From JBLHOS01 sp047623825 (GTDB taxonomy: Bacteria > Pseudomonadota > Alphaproteobacteria > Rhodobacterales > Rhodobacteraceae), in assembly GCA_047623825.1 (NCBI GenBank), contig JBLHOS010000053.1, positions 1 to 21,575 on the forward strand: 21,575 nucleotides of DNA, in the 5' to 3' direction. The notes beneath the pieces were generated by a model. It saw only the letters and a list, made by a program, of their open reading frames with translations, was not told the DNA's origin and searched no databases. This document shows, one piece after another, positions 15,608-21,575 of this stretch (positions are counted from its first letter, which is position 1; each line of letters starts with the position of its first letter). The position numbers were made by a program, and so were the translations under genes.

Positions 15608-16235
15608 TGGGTTCCGCGATTGAAGGTCCTGAAATGGTGTTTAGTCGCGTGGTGCCGGCGGCTCAAGCCCCTGTTGGCGCCCAACAAGGCCAGTATCGCC
15701 GGGCCAAGCAGACCAGAATTACGACTGTAATCCAAAAGGTAAAAAAACTGATCGGCAAACACTGACCAAAGTTTGGGTGTTCTTTGCCCAGACCGGACCC
15801 GCGCGCGGAAATTACACAAATAAGGTAAACCATGCAGCAGGCTTTGTGTTGTCTAAGACTGACGAAACACGATCTACCAAGAGGTGCCCGATGCCCGACA
15901 AATAAAATATCACTCAAGAACACCGGTCGATTTGGGCGCCGTTACAAATTTTTCAAAGGCGAGCAGAGACCGGGTGGCAACCCACCGTTAGGCGGGTGCA
16001 CTCGAAAGGGCAATTCTAGACCTCCATCTTGCAAAAGATCTCGTATTGCCCCCCCGCAGATGATGATCTGTTCGACTTTTCGAGGCTTTCAGACCCCTAC
16101 GCGCCAGCTCCGCAGAACAACTCAAAACCATCCTGACCAAGAGTTACCGGATGATCAGAGACTTAAACTCCGGATAACTGCTGTGTAGACAAAGAGCTTT
16201 ATCACTGAGGCAATCACTCGGCGTGGTGCCAGCTA
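15608..16235. other. Intergenic region with weak ORFs and structured DNA
   Basis: This 628-bp stretch lies between the phosphatase and the HU-like gene. A minus-strand frame 15833-15663 (56 codons from ATG) has one hydrophobic segment (ISFFTFWITVVILVCLA) but no ribosome binding site. An overlapping frame ends at 15604 with its TGA overlapping the phosphatase ATG (ATGA). Neither can be trusted as a gene. The centre (15955-16055) is rich in inverted repeats and is described separately. The rest (16060-16235) shows short protein-like stretches in shifting frames, as in decayed DNA. Confidence 0.35.
15960..16051 (+). ncRNA. Structured element, possible decayed or divergent glycine-riboswitch-like aptamer
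   Basis: Three hairpins can be drawn: GGTGG-CAAC-CCACC (15973-15986), ATCTT-GCAA-AAGAT (16026-16039), and an enclosing GGGCAAT/ATTGCCC pair (16008-16014 with 16045-16051). The order GAGACC, then CTCGAAAGGGCAA, then TTGCAAAAGATC echoes the glycine aptamer landmarks (GGAGAG, CCGAAGGGGCAA, CAGGCAAAAGGAC). However, the helix joining first and last landmarks is poor, and no glycine gene follows on the plus strand. The structure is seen directly; the riboswitch identity is a weak inference. Confidence 0.25.
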
Positions 16236-16721
16236 TCAGGTCTCCTCACCATCGGTCTCCCGGTCAGTCCCAGTGCCGGGTTTCATCAACTTGATGCGGG
16301 TGACCAAGACATCACCATTGTTGCCCTCGTTGCGGCGTTTGATCGACAGCTTTCCAAGTGGCGCCAAGTTCAGTTCACGCCCCGCTTGCAAGGCGTTTCC
16401 AATCTCATCCAGCACCAGCTCAGTCACTTCGCGGATATCGCTGCGTTTTACCGCACTACGCGCAATTACAGCCTGCATCAGGTCACGCTTTTTGTACTGC
16501 GGTTCCTGGTCAGCATCTGGCGCAGCATCTGGCGCAGCATCTGGCGCAGCATCTGGCGCAGCATCTGGCGCAGCATCTGGCGCAGCATCTGGCGCAGCAT
16601 CTGGCGCAGTCATGATCGGCATATCTTCCTCAACAAAGGACAATTTGGCCTTTGGTACAGCACCAATCGGTGCCCTGCCTGCCGGGGTTGCCTTGCGCGG
16701 TTTGATTGTGGCACGGGCCAT
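16236..16721 (-). CDS. HU-like DNA-binding protein with APDA-repeat N-terminal arm
   Basis: A 161-aa protein in three parts. Residues 1-30 are basic and Pro/Ala-rich (MARATIKPRKATPAGRAPIG). Residues 39-70 are exactly eight APDA units. From about 77 the sequence follows the HU/IHF fold: KKRDLMQAVIARSAVKRSDI forms the first helices, then TELVLDEIGNALQAGRELNL, then LAPLGKLSIKRRNEGNNGD at the beta strands. The long DNA-gripping beta arm with its usual Pro is absent or reduced, so the mode of DNA contact may differ from classical HU. I chose ATG 16721, with AAGGGA upstream; a frame to 16793 has no support. The acidic repeat between a basic tail and the fold is odd, since tails on histone-like proteins are normally basic. 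A role in nucleoid structure or gene control is inferred. Confidence 0.82.
   Translation of the reverse strand: MARATIKPRKATPAGRAPIGAVPKAKLSFVEEDMPIMTAPDAAPDAAPDAAPDAAPDAAPDAAPDAAPDADQEPQYKKRDLMQAVIARSAVKRSDIREVTELVLDEIGNALQAGRELNLAPLGKLSIKRRNEGNNGDVLVTRIKLMKPGTGTDRETDGEET
16511..16606. repeat. 12-bp perfect tandem repeat, eight copies
   Basis: CAGCATCTGGCG is repeated eight times without a single mismatch. It lies inside the HU-like gene and encodes APDA on the minus strand. Because the unit is a multiple of three, copy-number change would alter protein length without a frameshift. All six frames stay open through it, which creates spurious ORFs on the plus strand. Confidence 0.98.
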
Positions 16722-17239
16722 AGTAGCTAATCCCTTTGATTTGTTTCTTATTTGGAAACACGTTAGAACAAAAATCTGTCTGAAGCCAGACACTCCTAAT
16801 CATTTGCACGCTGAGCGCCACGATCATGCAGGCGCTGTGTAAAGTATGTCCAGATCAGAGCGGACCAGCAACAAAATCCCAAAGAAATATTGCTAATTAA
16901 AGATTTAACGATAACGTAATCTTAAGAACATTTCTGGGGGATGTAATGACCGAAAAAATCGCCAGGCCGATGGCCGGTTTGGATTGCAGTAATTTACGTC
17001 AATACGAAAATTCACACGCGCCTGCGACGGCCGTGCGATCCCGACCGAAACAGGGGCTCGCAATTGTCGGCGTTCGCAATTATCATGCACAACTACTGGG
17101 GCCACACGTGCAAACACTGGTGGAAAATTCATATCCGTCCAGTACGCCGTGAACGCCATAAATGTTCAGATCCCGGATTGACCGCTCGGAAGGTCGGGGA
17201 TCAAAAAACTTTGGGAACGTGCTTTACAAAGGGAAACTC
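16722..17239. other. Divergent intergenic region between HU-like and microprotein genes
   Basis: About 520 bp. The part 16880-16940 is A/T-rich and could hold promoters in both directions. A 68-codon plus-strand frame (16946-17152) starts with ATG after GGGGGA but shows no family resemblance, signal or membrane segment, and I do not count it as a gene. At 17169-17202 an imperfect hairpin (GATCCC/GGGATC outside, GACC/GGTC inside) lies about 40 bp upstream of the first microprotein start and may form part of its 5' leader. Confidence 0.4.
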
Positions 17240-17458
17240 ATGAAAAAACTACTGGTCAGCTCAGTCGCCAGCATCGCCTTTCTGGCCACGCCCATTCTGG
17301 CCGACACAGCCCCTGCACCACAGATGGAACTGGAGGTTGTGCGCGCTGACTCAAACCACGCTTCAATTCCACCCGGCGTTTGGGTCATCATTTTTGGTCT
17401 GGTCGCACTCGGTCTGGTCTCAGGCGGCGGCTCAAACATGATCCCCATGCCCCGATAA
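17240..17458 (+). CDS. Small exported protein with C-terminal hydrophobic helix, tandem copy 1
   Basis: A 72-aa protein of unknown function. Residues 1-22 form a signal peptide (MKKLLVSSVASIAFLATPILA, cleavage likely before DTAPAP). The mature part is a short Pro/acidic segment (APAPQMELEVVRADSNH), then PPGVWVIIFGLVALGLVSGG at about 46-65, a membrane helix ending in a glycine cluster. AAAGGGA lies 4-5 bases before ATG 17240, while the longer open frame from 17162 has no start signal of its own. The architecture (signal, short linker, Gly-ended helix) suggests a small inner-membrane protein. Nearly identical to the next gene. No function can be assigned. Confidence 0.8.
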   Translation: MKKLLVSSVASIAFLATPILADTAPAPQMELEVVRADSNHASIPPGVWVIIFGLVALGLVSGGGSNMIPMPR

Positions 17459-17490
17459 ACCACTATAAATAAACGATTTAAAAATAACCC

Positions 17491-17520
17491 CTGTGACCTA
17501 TGTGGCACAGAGAGTTTTTT
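17491..17520 (+). terminator. Hairpin and T-run between the two microprotein genes
   Basis: CTGTG-A-CC-TATGT-GG-CACAG folds with one bulge and is followed a few bases on by six T (17515-17520). It ends just before the GAAGGAAAC ribosome binding site of copy 2. It could be a weak terminator or attenuator that sets the ratio of the two copies. Confidence 0.45.
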
Positions 17521-17532
17521 GAAGGAAACTTG

Positions 17533-17751
17533 ATGAAAAAACTACTGATCAGCTCAGTCGCCAGCATCGCCTTTCTGGCCACGCCCATTCTGGCCGACAC
17601 AGCCCCTGCACCACAGATGGAACTGGCGGTTGTACGCGCTGACTCAAACCACACTTCAATTCCACCCGGCGTTTGGGTCATCATTTTTGGTCTGGTCGCA
17701 CTCGGTTTGGTCTCAGGCGGCGGCTCAAACACCGTGATCCCTGCGGCGTAA
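17533..17751 (+). CDS. Small exported protein with C-terminal hydrophobic helix, tandem copy 2
   Basis: A 72-aa paralogue of the gene 74 bp upstream. From the ATG to codon 68 the two genes differ at only about five bases, giving four amino-acid changes (V6I, E33A, A41T, and divergence at the tail); the last residues (NTVIPAA against NMIPMPR) and the flanks differ. The ribosome binding site GAAGGAAAC is 3-4 bases from ATG 17533. The same signal peptide, short linker and Gly-ended helix are present. The near identity points to very recent duplication or gene conversion. Function unknown. Confidence 0.8.
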   Translation: MKKLLISSVASIAFLATPILADTAPAPQMELAVVRADSNHTSIPPGVWVIIFGLVALGLVSGGGSNTVIPAA

Positions 17752-17817
17752 CCTCGATTTGAAGTCGCCTGTAAAATGCGGGCTTTGGGCTGAGGGGTCC
17801 CAATTAGGAGATGACTC

Positions 17818-17940
17818 TTGGTTGGGACGATCGATACAAGTCTGATTGCAACATCGACCATGGCAGACCCTATCCCTGTCCCACAATGGCAACCACATGT
17901 CAGCTTGGATGTCATCCGACCAGAGTTGGGGCGCCCATAG
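17818..17940 (+). pseudogene. Probable decayed third copy of the microprotein gene
   Basis: A 40-codon frame contains LIATSTMADPIPVPQ and then VSLDVIRPEL, lining up with FLATPILADTAPAPQ and MELEVVRAD of the intact copies. The DNA also resembles them around GCAGACC...CCTG..CCACA.ATGG. The start is lost (only TTG in frame; an ATG with TAGGAG upstream at 17811 is in another frame), and a stop occurs before the membrane helix. No clear remnant of the helix is seen. Read as an old duplicate that has frameshifted; the similarity is modest and could be chance. Confidence 0.35.
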
Positions 17941-18050
17941 TGATGCCAGAGCCAATTCTGCGGACCCACTTGGCGACTACCACGCGAACTATGATACTCT
18001 TGGTCTTAGCATGCCATTCGTGGCTGAACGCCTCAAACTTCTGATATAAA

Positions 18051-18085
18051 ACAAAAAACGCGCCCATTACAGGCGCGTTTTGTTT
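18051..18085. terminator. Bidirectional terminator between lon and the microprotein cluster
   Basis: ACGCGCC (18058-18064) and GGCGCGT (18072-18078) form a 7-bp GC stem with a 7-base loop, flanked by a run of A on the left and TTTTGTTT on the right. It therefore gives hairpin plus T-run in both directions. It lies 30 bp after the lon stop and should end lon and any plus-strand transcript from the left. Confidence 0.9.
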
Positions 18086-18107
18086 GTCATGCAATGCGGT
18101 TAAGTGA

Positions 18108-20516
18108 TCAGTGGGCAACGGCCCCTTCGCCACTACCACGCCGATCAAGGACCGCTTGGGCTGCTGCTGCCTCCTCGGCCGCCTCGTCCCAATCGATGGG
18201 TTCAGGCTGACGGACCAGCGCATGTCTCAGCACTTCGCTAACATGCGAAACAGGGATGATCGTCAAACCCTCTTTCACATTGTCCGGGATCTCACGCAGG
18301 TCCTTTTCGTTATCCGCAGGGATCAAAACAGTCTTGATCCCTCCGCGCAACGCCGCCAACAGTTTTTCTTTCAAGCCACCAATTGGCAGGGCATTGCCCC
18401 GCAAGGTGACCTCACCCGTCATCGCAATATCCTTGCGCACAGGGATCTGAGTCAACACCGACACGATCGAGGTAACCATCGCCAGACCAGCAGATGGACC
18501 ATCCTTGGGCGTGGCCCCTTCGGGGACGTGCACATGGATGTCGATCTTGTCGAACTTCGTGGGCTTAATGCCGATTTGCGGCGAGATCGAGCGCACATAG
18601 GAGGACGCCGCTTCGATGCTCTCCTTCATCACGTCGCCCAACGTACCGGTCGTTTTCATTCTGCCTTTTCCGGGCAGGCTCAACGCCTCAATTGACAACA
18701 GATCGCCGCCGACACTGGTCCAAGCTAGGCCGGTCACGACACCGATTTGATCGTGCATTTCGGCCAGACCGTATTTGTACCGTTTGACGCCCAGCATTTC
18801 CTCTAGGTTATCAGCGGTCACTTCGACGTTGGTCGCCTCTTTCTTGACGATCTTGGTTACAGCTTTACGCGCCAGCTTAGCCAATTCACGTTCAAGATTT
18901 CGCACGCCCGCTTCACGCGTATACGTCCGGATCATCTCTTGTAAGGCACCGTCCGATACGCTGAATTCCGATGGCTTCAAGCCATGGTTCTTGGTCTGCT
19001 TTTCAACCAGGTGATGCTTGGCAATCTCATGCTTTTCGTCTTCGGTGTAACCAGCTAACGTGATAATCTCCATCCGGTCCAGCAAAGGCGCCGGCATATT
19101 GTAGGTATTTGCCGTGGTCAGGAACATCACGTTCGACAGGTCATATTCGACTTCAAGATAGTGATCCGAAAACGTGCTGTTCTGTTCAGGATCTAGAACC
19201 TCAAGCATAGCAGACGCCGGATCGCCCCGGAAATCCTGCCCCATCTTGTCGATCTCATCCAAAAGGATCAGCGGGTTAGTTGTCTTTGCTTTTTTCAGCG
19301 CCTGAATGATCTTACCGGGCATTGAACCGATATAGGTCCGACGGTGGCCACGGATCTCAGATTCGTCGCGCACACCACCCAGCGAGATGCGGATAAATTC
19401 GCGTCCCGTTGCATTCGCCACAGACTTGCCCAACGACGTTTTCCCAACACCGGGAGGGCCGACAAGGCACAAGATCGGGCCCTTCAGCTTTTGGCTGCGC
19501 TGTTGCACGGCCAAATACTCAACAATCCGCTCTTTGACCTTCTCCAGCCCATAGTGATCGTCATCCAGCACCTTTTGCGCACGCCCAAGGTCTTTTTTCA
19601 CGCGGGATTTGGTGCCCCACGGGATCGACAACATCCAGTCCAGATAGTTTCGCACAACGGTCGCCTCAGCGGACATCGGGCTCATATTCTTGAGCTTTTT
19701 GATCTCTGCATCGGCCTTCTCGCGAGCCTCTTTGCTTAGCTTGGTCGCGGAAACGCGGGCTTCCAGGTCAGCAATTTCACCTTCGCCTTCTTCGCCATCG
19801 CCCAATTCCTTCTGAATGGCCTTCATTTGCTCATTCAGATAATATTCACGCTGCGTGCGCTCCATCTGCGATTTCACGCGCGTCTTGATCTTACGCTCAA
19901 CCTTCAGAACGCTCATTTCGCCCTGCATCAGGCCAAAGACCTTTTCCAGCCGATCCGACACGACCAGTGTCTCCAGAAGGTCCTGCTTTTGGTGCACCTC
20001 AATGCCCAAATGACCTGAGACGAGATCAGCCAGACGCGCGGGCTCTTGCGCCTCTGAAACGGATGTCATCGCATCTTCGGGCACGTTCTTTTTGACCTTG
20101 GCGTAACGCTCAAACTCTTCGCCAACCGTGCGCAGCAGCGCGGTGACTGTCTCTTGGTCGCCCATCACCTCGTTCAGCGGCTCGGCGGTCGCCTCAAAAA
20201 ATTCTGGGTTCTCGATAAAACCAGTGATTTTCACACGGCTGCGTCCTTCGACCAGCACCTTCACGGTGCCATCGGGCAGCTTTAACAGCTGTAGGACATT
20301 GGCCAGAACGCCAACATTGTAAATTCCGTCGGATGTTGGGTCATCCATGCTGGGATCAATCTGGCTCGACAGCAAGATCTGCTTGTCATCCGACATCACT
20401 TCTTCCAACGCGCGAACAGATTTTTCCCGGCCAACGAAAAGCGGCACAATCATGTGGGGGAAAACAACTATGTCGCGGAGCGGCAGAACAGCGAAACTTG
20501 TCTGTATGTCTGTCAT
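18108..20516 (-). CDS. lon: ATP-dependent Lon protease
   Basis: An 802-aa full-length LonA protease of the cytoplasm, degrading misfolded and selected regulatory proteins. The N-terminal substrate-binding domain starts with FAVLPLRDIVVFPHMIVPLFVGRE. After a coiled-coil stretch (about 190-270) comes the AAA+ module, with Walker A GPPGVGKTSLGKS, Walker B LILLDEIDKMG and a sensor region NVMFLTTAN. The C-terminal protease domain has the catalytic dyad Ser675 (KDGPSAGLAM) and Lys718 (GGLKEKLLAA), matching E. coli S679/K722. The last 35 residues are Ala/Glu-rich and variable. The start ATG 20516 has AAGG 8 bases upstream. The gene ends at a bidirectional terminator. Everything expected for an active enzyme is present. 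Confidence 0.98.
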   Translation of the reverse strand: MTDIQTSFAVLPLRDIVVFPHMIVPLFVGREKSVRALEEVMSDDKQILLSSQIDPSMDDPTSDGIYNVGVLANVLQLLKLPDGTVKVLVEGRSRVKITGFIENPEFFEATAEPLNEVMGDQETVTALLRTVGEEFERYAKVKKNVPEDAMTSVSEAQEPARLADLVSGHLGIEVHQKQDLLETLVVSDRLEKVFGLMQGEMSVLKVERKIKTRVKSQMERTQREYYLNEQMKAIQKELGDGEEGEGEIADLEARVSATKLSKEAREKADAEIKKLKNMSPMSAEATVVRNYLDWMLSIPWGTKSRVKKDLGRAQKVLDDDHYGLEKVKERIVEYLAVQQRSQKLKGPILCLVGPPGVGKTSLGKSVANATGREFIRISLGGVRDESEIRGHRRTYIGSMPGKIIQALKKAKTTNPLILLDEIDKMGQDFRGDPASAMLEVLDPEQNSTFSDHYLEVEYDLSNVMFLTTANTYNMPAPLLDRMEIITLAGYTEDEKHEIAKHHLVEKQTKNHGLKPSEFSVSDGALQEMIRTYTREAGVRNLERELAKLARKAVTKIVKKEATNVEVTADNLEEMLGVKRYKYGLAEMHDQIGVVTGLAWTSVGGDLLSIEALSLPGKGRMKTTGTLGDVMKESIEAASSYVRSISPQIGIKPTKFDKIDIHVHVPEGATPKDGPSAGLAMVTSIVSVLTQIPVRKDIAMTGEVTLRGNALPIGGLKEKLLAALRGGIKTVLIPADNEKDLREIPDNVKEGLTIIPVSHVSEVLRHALVRQPEPIDWDEAAEEAAAAQAVLDRRGSGEGAVAH

Positions 20517-20598
20517 ATTAACTACCTTTTACTTAGCAATAGAGCACGGACCCCAAGTCAGCGGCGATCCCCTGGCTCTCTCCGGTTCAGGAAACTGT

Positions 20599-20627
20599 TA
20601 GGTGGGTCGTACGGCGTGTCATGTCAA
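20599..20627 (-). promoter_or_regulatory. Candidate lon promoter
   Basis: On the minus strand TTGACA (20627-20622) is followed, after 17 bases, by CACCTA. The -35 is a perfect consensus but the -10 is poor, as is common in alphaproteobacteria. It lies about 83 bp before the lon ATG. I looked for a heat-shock sigma-32 form and found no convincing one. Confidence 0.3.
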
Positions 20628-20861
20628 CCTAGCGCGCCTCTTCGTGAATTTTCGGCAGTCTGCACACTCCGTTCGCCGCGTACAAGGAGCGATATGGGTT
20701 ATCTAAGGCAGTTTATCCCGACATCTAGCGTCAAAAGCGGCTTTGTGGGCAAACGATGGGCAAAGTGGCACCAAGTGCAGTGTTTGAGCTGACAGGAATG
20801 GTCAATTTCCAAGGCCGGGGTGCGCGATGCCGTGATTGGCCGATCAACGACCAATAGCGCC

Positions 20862-21005
20862 GCTGTCAGACCAAGTTTTCCCAATGCGTTGAAACTCAGT
20901 TCTTCCGATCAGCTTTAGGGCGGTTTCGACGCGGAAGACGGGCGCAGAGTAGTGGACGCGTTGGGCCAGTCTTCGATTGATATAATCGACATCAGTGGTG
21001 GCACT
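20862..21005 (+). pseudogene. Fragment of an NADH:flavin oxidoreductase (old yellow enzyme family)
   Basis: One frame reads AVRPSFPNALKLSSSDQL, then a TAG stop at 20916-20918, then GGFDAEDGRRVVDALGQSSI and IIDISGGTS. This follows the well-known core of OYE-type enzymes (VGPxFPVxVKLNSSDFxxGGFxxEDSxxVVxAL, then DLIEISGGTYE), with the stop replacing a residue between SSD and GGF. The similarity ends after SGGT; no flavin-barrel sequence is found before about 20860 or after 21005. So a segment of about 48 codons of a 350-400 codon gene remains. A frame beginning at GTG 20952 is part of this relic and is not a gene. Family assignment is good; the remnant must be non-functional. Confidence 0.75.
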
Positions 21006-21300
21006 TCTATCGGCTCACTTGGTGTCGCCACGTGCTACATATTTCCAATGACGATGATTTTTATAGTATTGTGTCGGCATTGGCTGGCAATATTCGGCAA
21101 AATCGCCACGACAAGCTTTTATGTATTGACGGCTTGGTCTGTCATCTTGTCGGCAGCCTCTACCATATCACTTTAACGCGATTTAATGTCGAACCTGAAG
21201 TGGTGGCTTAGGCGACGTAGGGTGATCGCCAGCCTAGCTTGGGTCATAGTCGTCAATGAGATCCGCATAAGCGATGTCGTAATAATGCAGATGTGAGGCC
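21006..21300. other. Unassigned stretch between oxidoreductase relic and GDCCVxC gene
   Basis: No supported gene. One plus-strand frame stays open from about 20982 to the TAG at 21208-21210 and reads protein-like segments (SNDDDFYSIVSALAGNIRQN and FNVEPEVVA), but it has no start codon with a ribosome binding site and I do not recognise it. A 36-codon frame from ATG 21186 to TGA 21296 (MSNLKWWLRRRRVIASLAWV and on) is basic then hydrophobic. It ends 4 bp before the next gene and could be a leader peptide, but it has no Shine-Dalgarno. Confidence 0.35.
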
Positions 21301-21519
21301 ATGTCAGATCCAATAGTCGTACTTGAGAGCACTTTTTCCTGTCGCGAATGCGGACATGTTCATACTGAAACCATGCCGACAGGCGCATGCCAGTGGTTCT
21401 ACGAATGTCGATCCTGCCATGCGGTGGTGACACCAAAAAAAGGTGACTGCTGCGTGTTCTGCTCATACGCAACCGTCCCCTGCCCACCTATCCAGATGGG
21501 CAAGCTTTGCTGTAGCTGA
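21301..21519 (+). CDS. Cysteine-rich small protein, GDCCVxC type
   Basis: A 72-aa protein with eleven cysteines: CRECGH (C14, C17), C30, CRSC (C36, C39), GDCCVFC (C50, C51, C54), C61 in TVPCPPIQ, and a CC pair at the end (C70, C71). The block KKGDCCVFCSYATVPCPPIQ is the signature of the small family annotated as GDCCVxC domain (seleno)proteins, some of which carry selenocysteine in this motif; here every position is an ordinary Cys codon. The CxxC pairs suggest metal binding or thiol redox chemistry. Relatives are often found near mercury or other metal-resistance genes, but no such neighbours are visible before the window ends 56 bp later. The ribosome binding site is weak (GTGAGG). Confidence 0.75.
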   Translation: MSDPIVVLESTFSCRECGHVHTETMPTGACQWFYECRSCHAVVTPKKGDCCVFCSYATVPCPPIQMGKLCCS

Positions 21520-21575
21520 TCCCGAAAGGCCGCTTGACCCCGCGGGACCTTACCGCGACCCACAGAGAATGTCGG

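Noticed and set aside
15604..15819. 71-codon minus-strand ORF ending with an ATGA overlap on the phosphatase start
   Set aside because: The overlap is suggestive, but the start is TTG without a ribosome binding site, there is no known motif, and a competing frame with a hydrophobic segment overlaps it.
15988..15994. GTTAGGC, resembling an integron attC core
   Set aside because: A seven-base match alone is expected by chance; no partner RYYYAAC at the right distance, no integrase and no cassette structure.
16511..16606. Possible CRISPR-like array
   Set aside because: The repeats are 12 bp, directly adjoining with no spacers, and lie inside a reading frame; this is a coding microsatellite.
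16358..16730. Plus-strand ORFs with AQHL and WRSI repeats
   Set aside because: They are the 12-bp tandem repeat of the HU-like gene read in other frames; they have no start signal and no homology of their own.
16905..17159. Minus-strand 84-codon ORF and overlapping plus-strand 68-codon ORF (16946-17152)
   Set aside because: They overlap each other, neither resembles a known protein, and the only support is a GGGGGA before the plus-strand ATG.
20952..21176. 74-codon plus-strand ORF starting with GTG
   Set aside because: Its first 18 residues belong to the broken oxidoreductase frame and the rest is non-homologous hydrophobic sequence; it is read-through of a pseudogene, not a gene.
21173..21487. 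Minus-strand 104-codon ORF over the GDCCVxC gene
   Set aside because: It is antisense to the well-supported cysteine-rich gene and shows no motif.

Overview
The window looks like a chromosomal stretch from an alphaproteobacterium of the Rhodobacterales (Roseobacter group). This rests on the style and order of the genes: a valine-catabolism block, paired cyclophilins beside coaD, and a lon / HU-like / tRNA-Val / tRNA-Asp neighbourhood. The genus cannot be settled from the sequence. Most genes are housekeeping, but both ends and the spaces around the tRNAs and lon hold decayed or mobile DNA.

Layout. 1-118 is the 3' end of an IS30-type transposase running off the left edge. 344-1408 (-) is a membrane acyltransferase. 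1526-1969 (+) is a small DMT/YdcZ-type membrane protein. From 7057 down to 1979 six genes all read on the minus strand: a two-CBS protein, coaD, a cytoplasmic cyclophilin, an exported cyclophilin overlapping it by 8 bp, an exported DUF3179 protein, and a Uup-type ABC-F ATPase. At 7127-8071 (-) a LysR regulator diverges from mmsA (8176-9675, +).

Valine block. mmsA, isobutyryl-CoA dehydrogenase (10690), 3-hydroxyisobutyryl-CoA hydrolase (11835) and mmsB (12881) supply four steps from isobutyryl-CoA to propionyl-CoA; the methacrylyl-CoA hydratase is not in the window. A separate gene sits inside the block at 9820-10587. It encodes a membrane-anchored NYN/PIN-fold protein with the aspartate pattern of Regnase/Zc3h12a-like ribonucleases. 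A strong terminator lies before it, and a TetR-type palindrome follows it just before the dehydrogenase. This is the most interesting gene here.

RNA genes and the right half. Two tandem tRNA-Asp(GTC) genes and one tRNA-Val(TAC), all on the minus strand, are followed by a histidine phosphatase. Next comes an HU-like DNA-binding protein whose N-terminal arm carries eight perfect copies of a 12-bp repeat (APDA). Then come two nearly identical 72-aa exported microprotein genes in tandem, with a probable third, decayed copy. lon (18108-20516, -) shares a bidirectional terminator with that cluster. Upstream of lon lie a fragment of an NADH:flavin oxidoreductase pseudogene and a 72-aa cysteine-rich GDCCVxC-type protein.

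Limits: all functions are read from motifs and remembered family patterns without a database search. Stretches 14006-14896, 15608-16235 and 21006-21300 contain sequence I could not assign with confidence.
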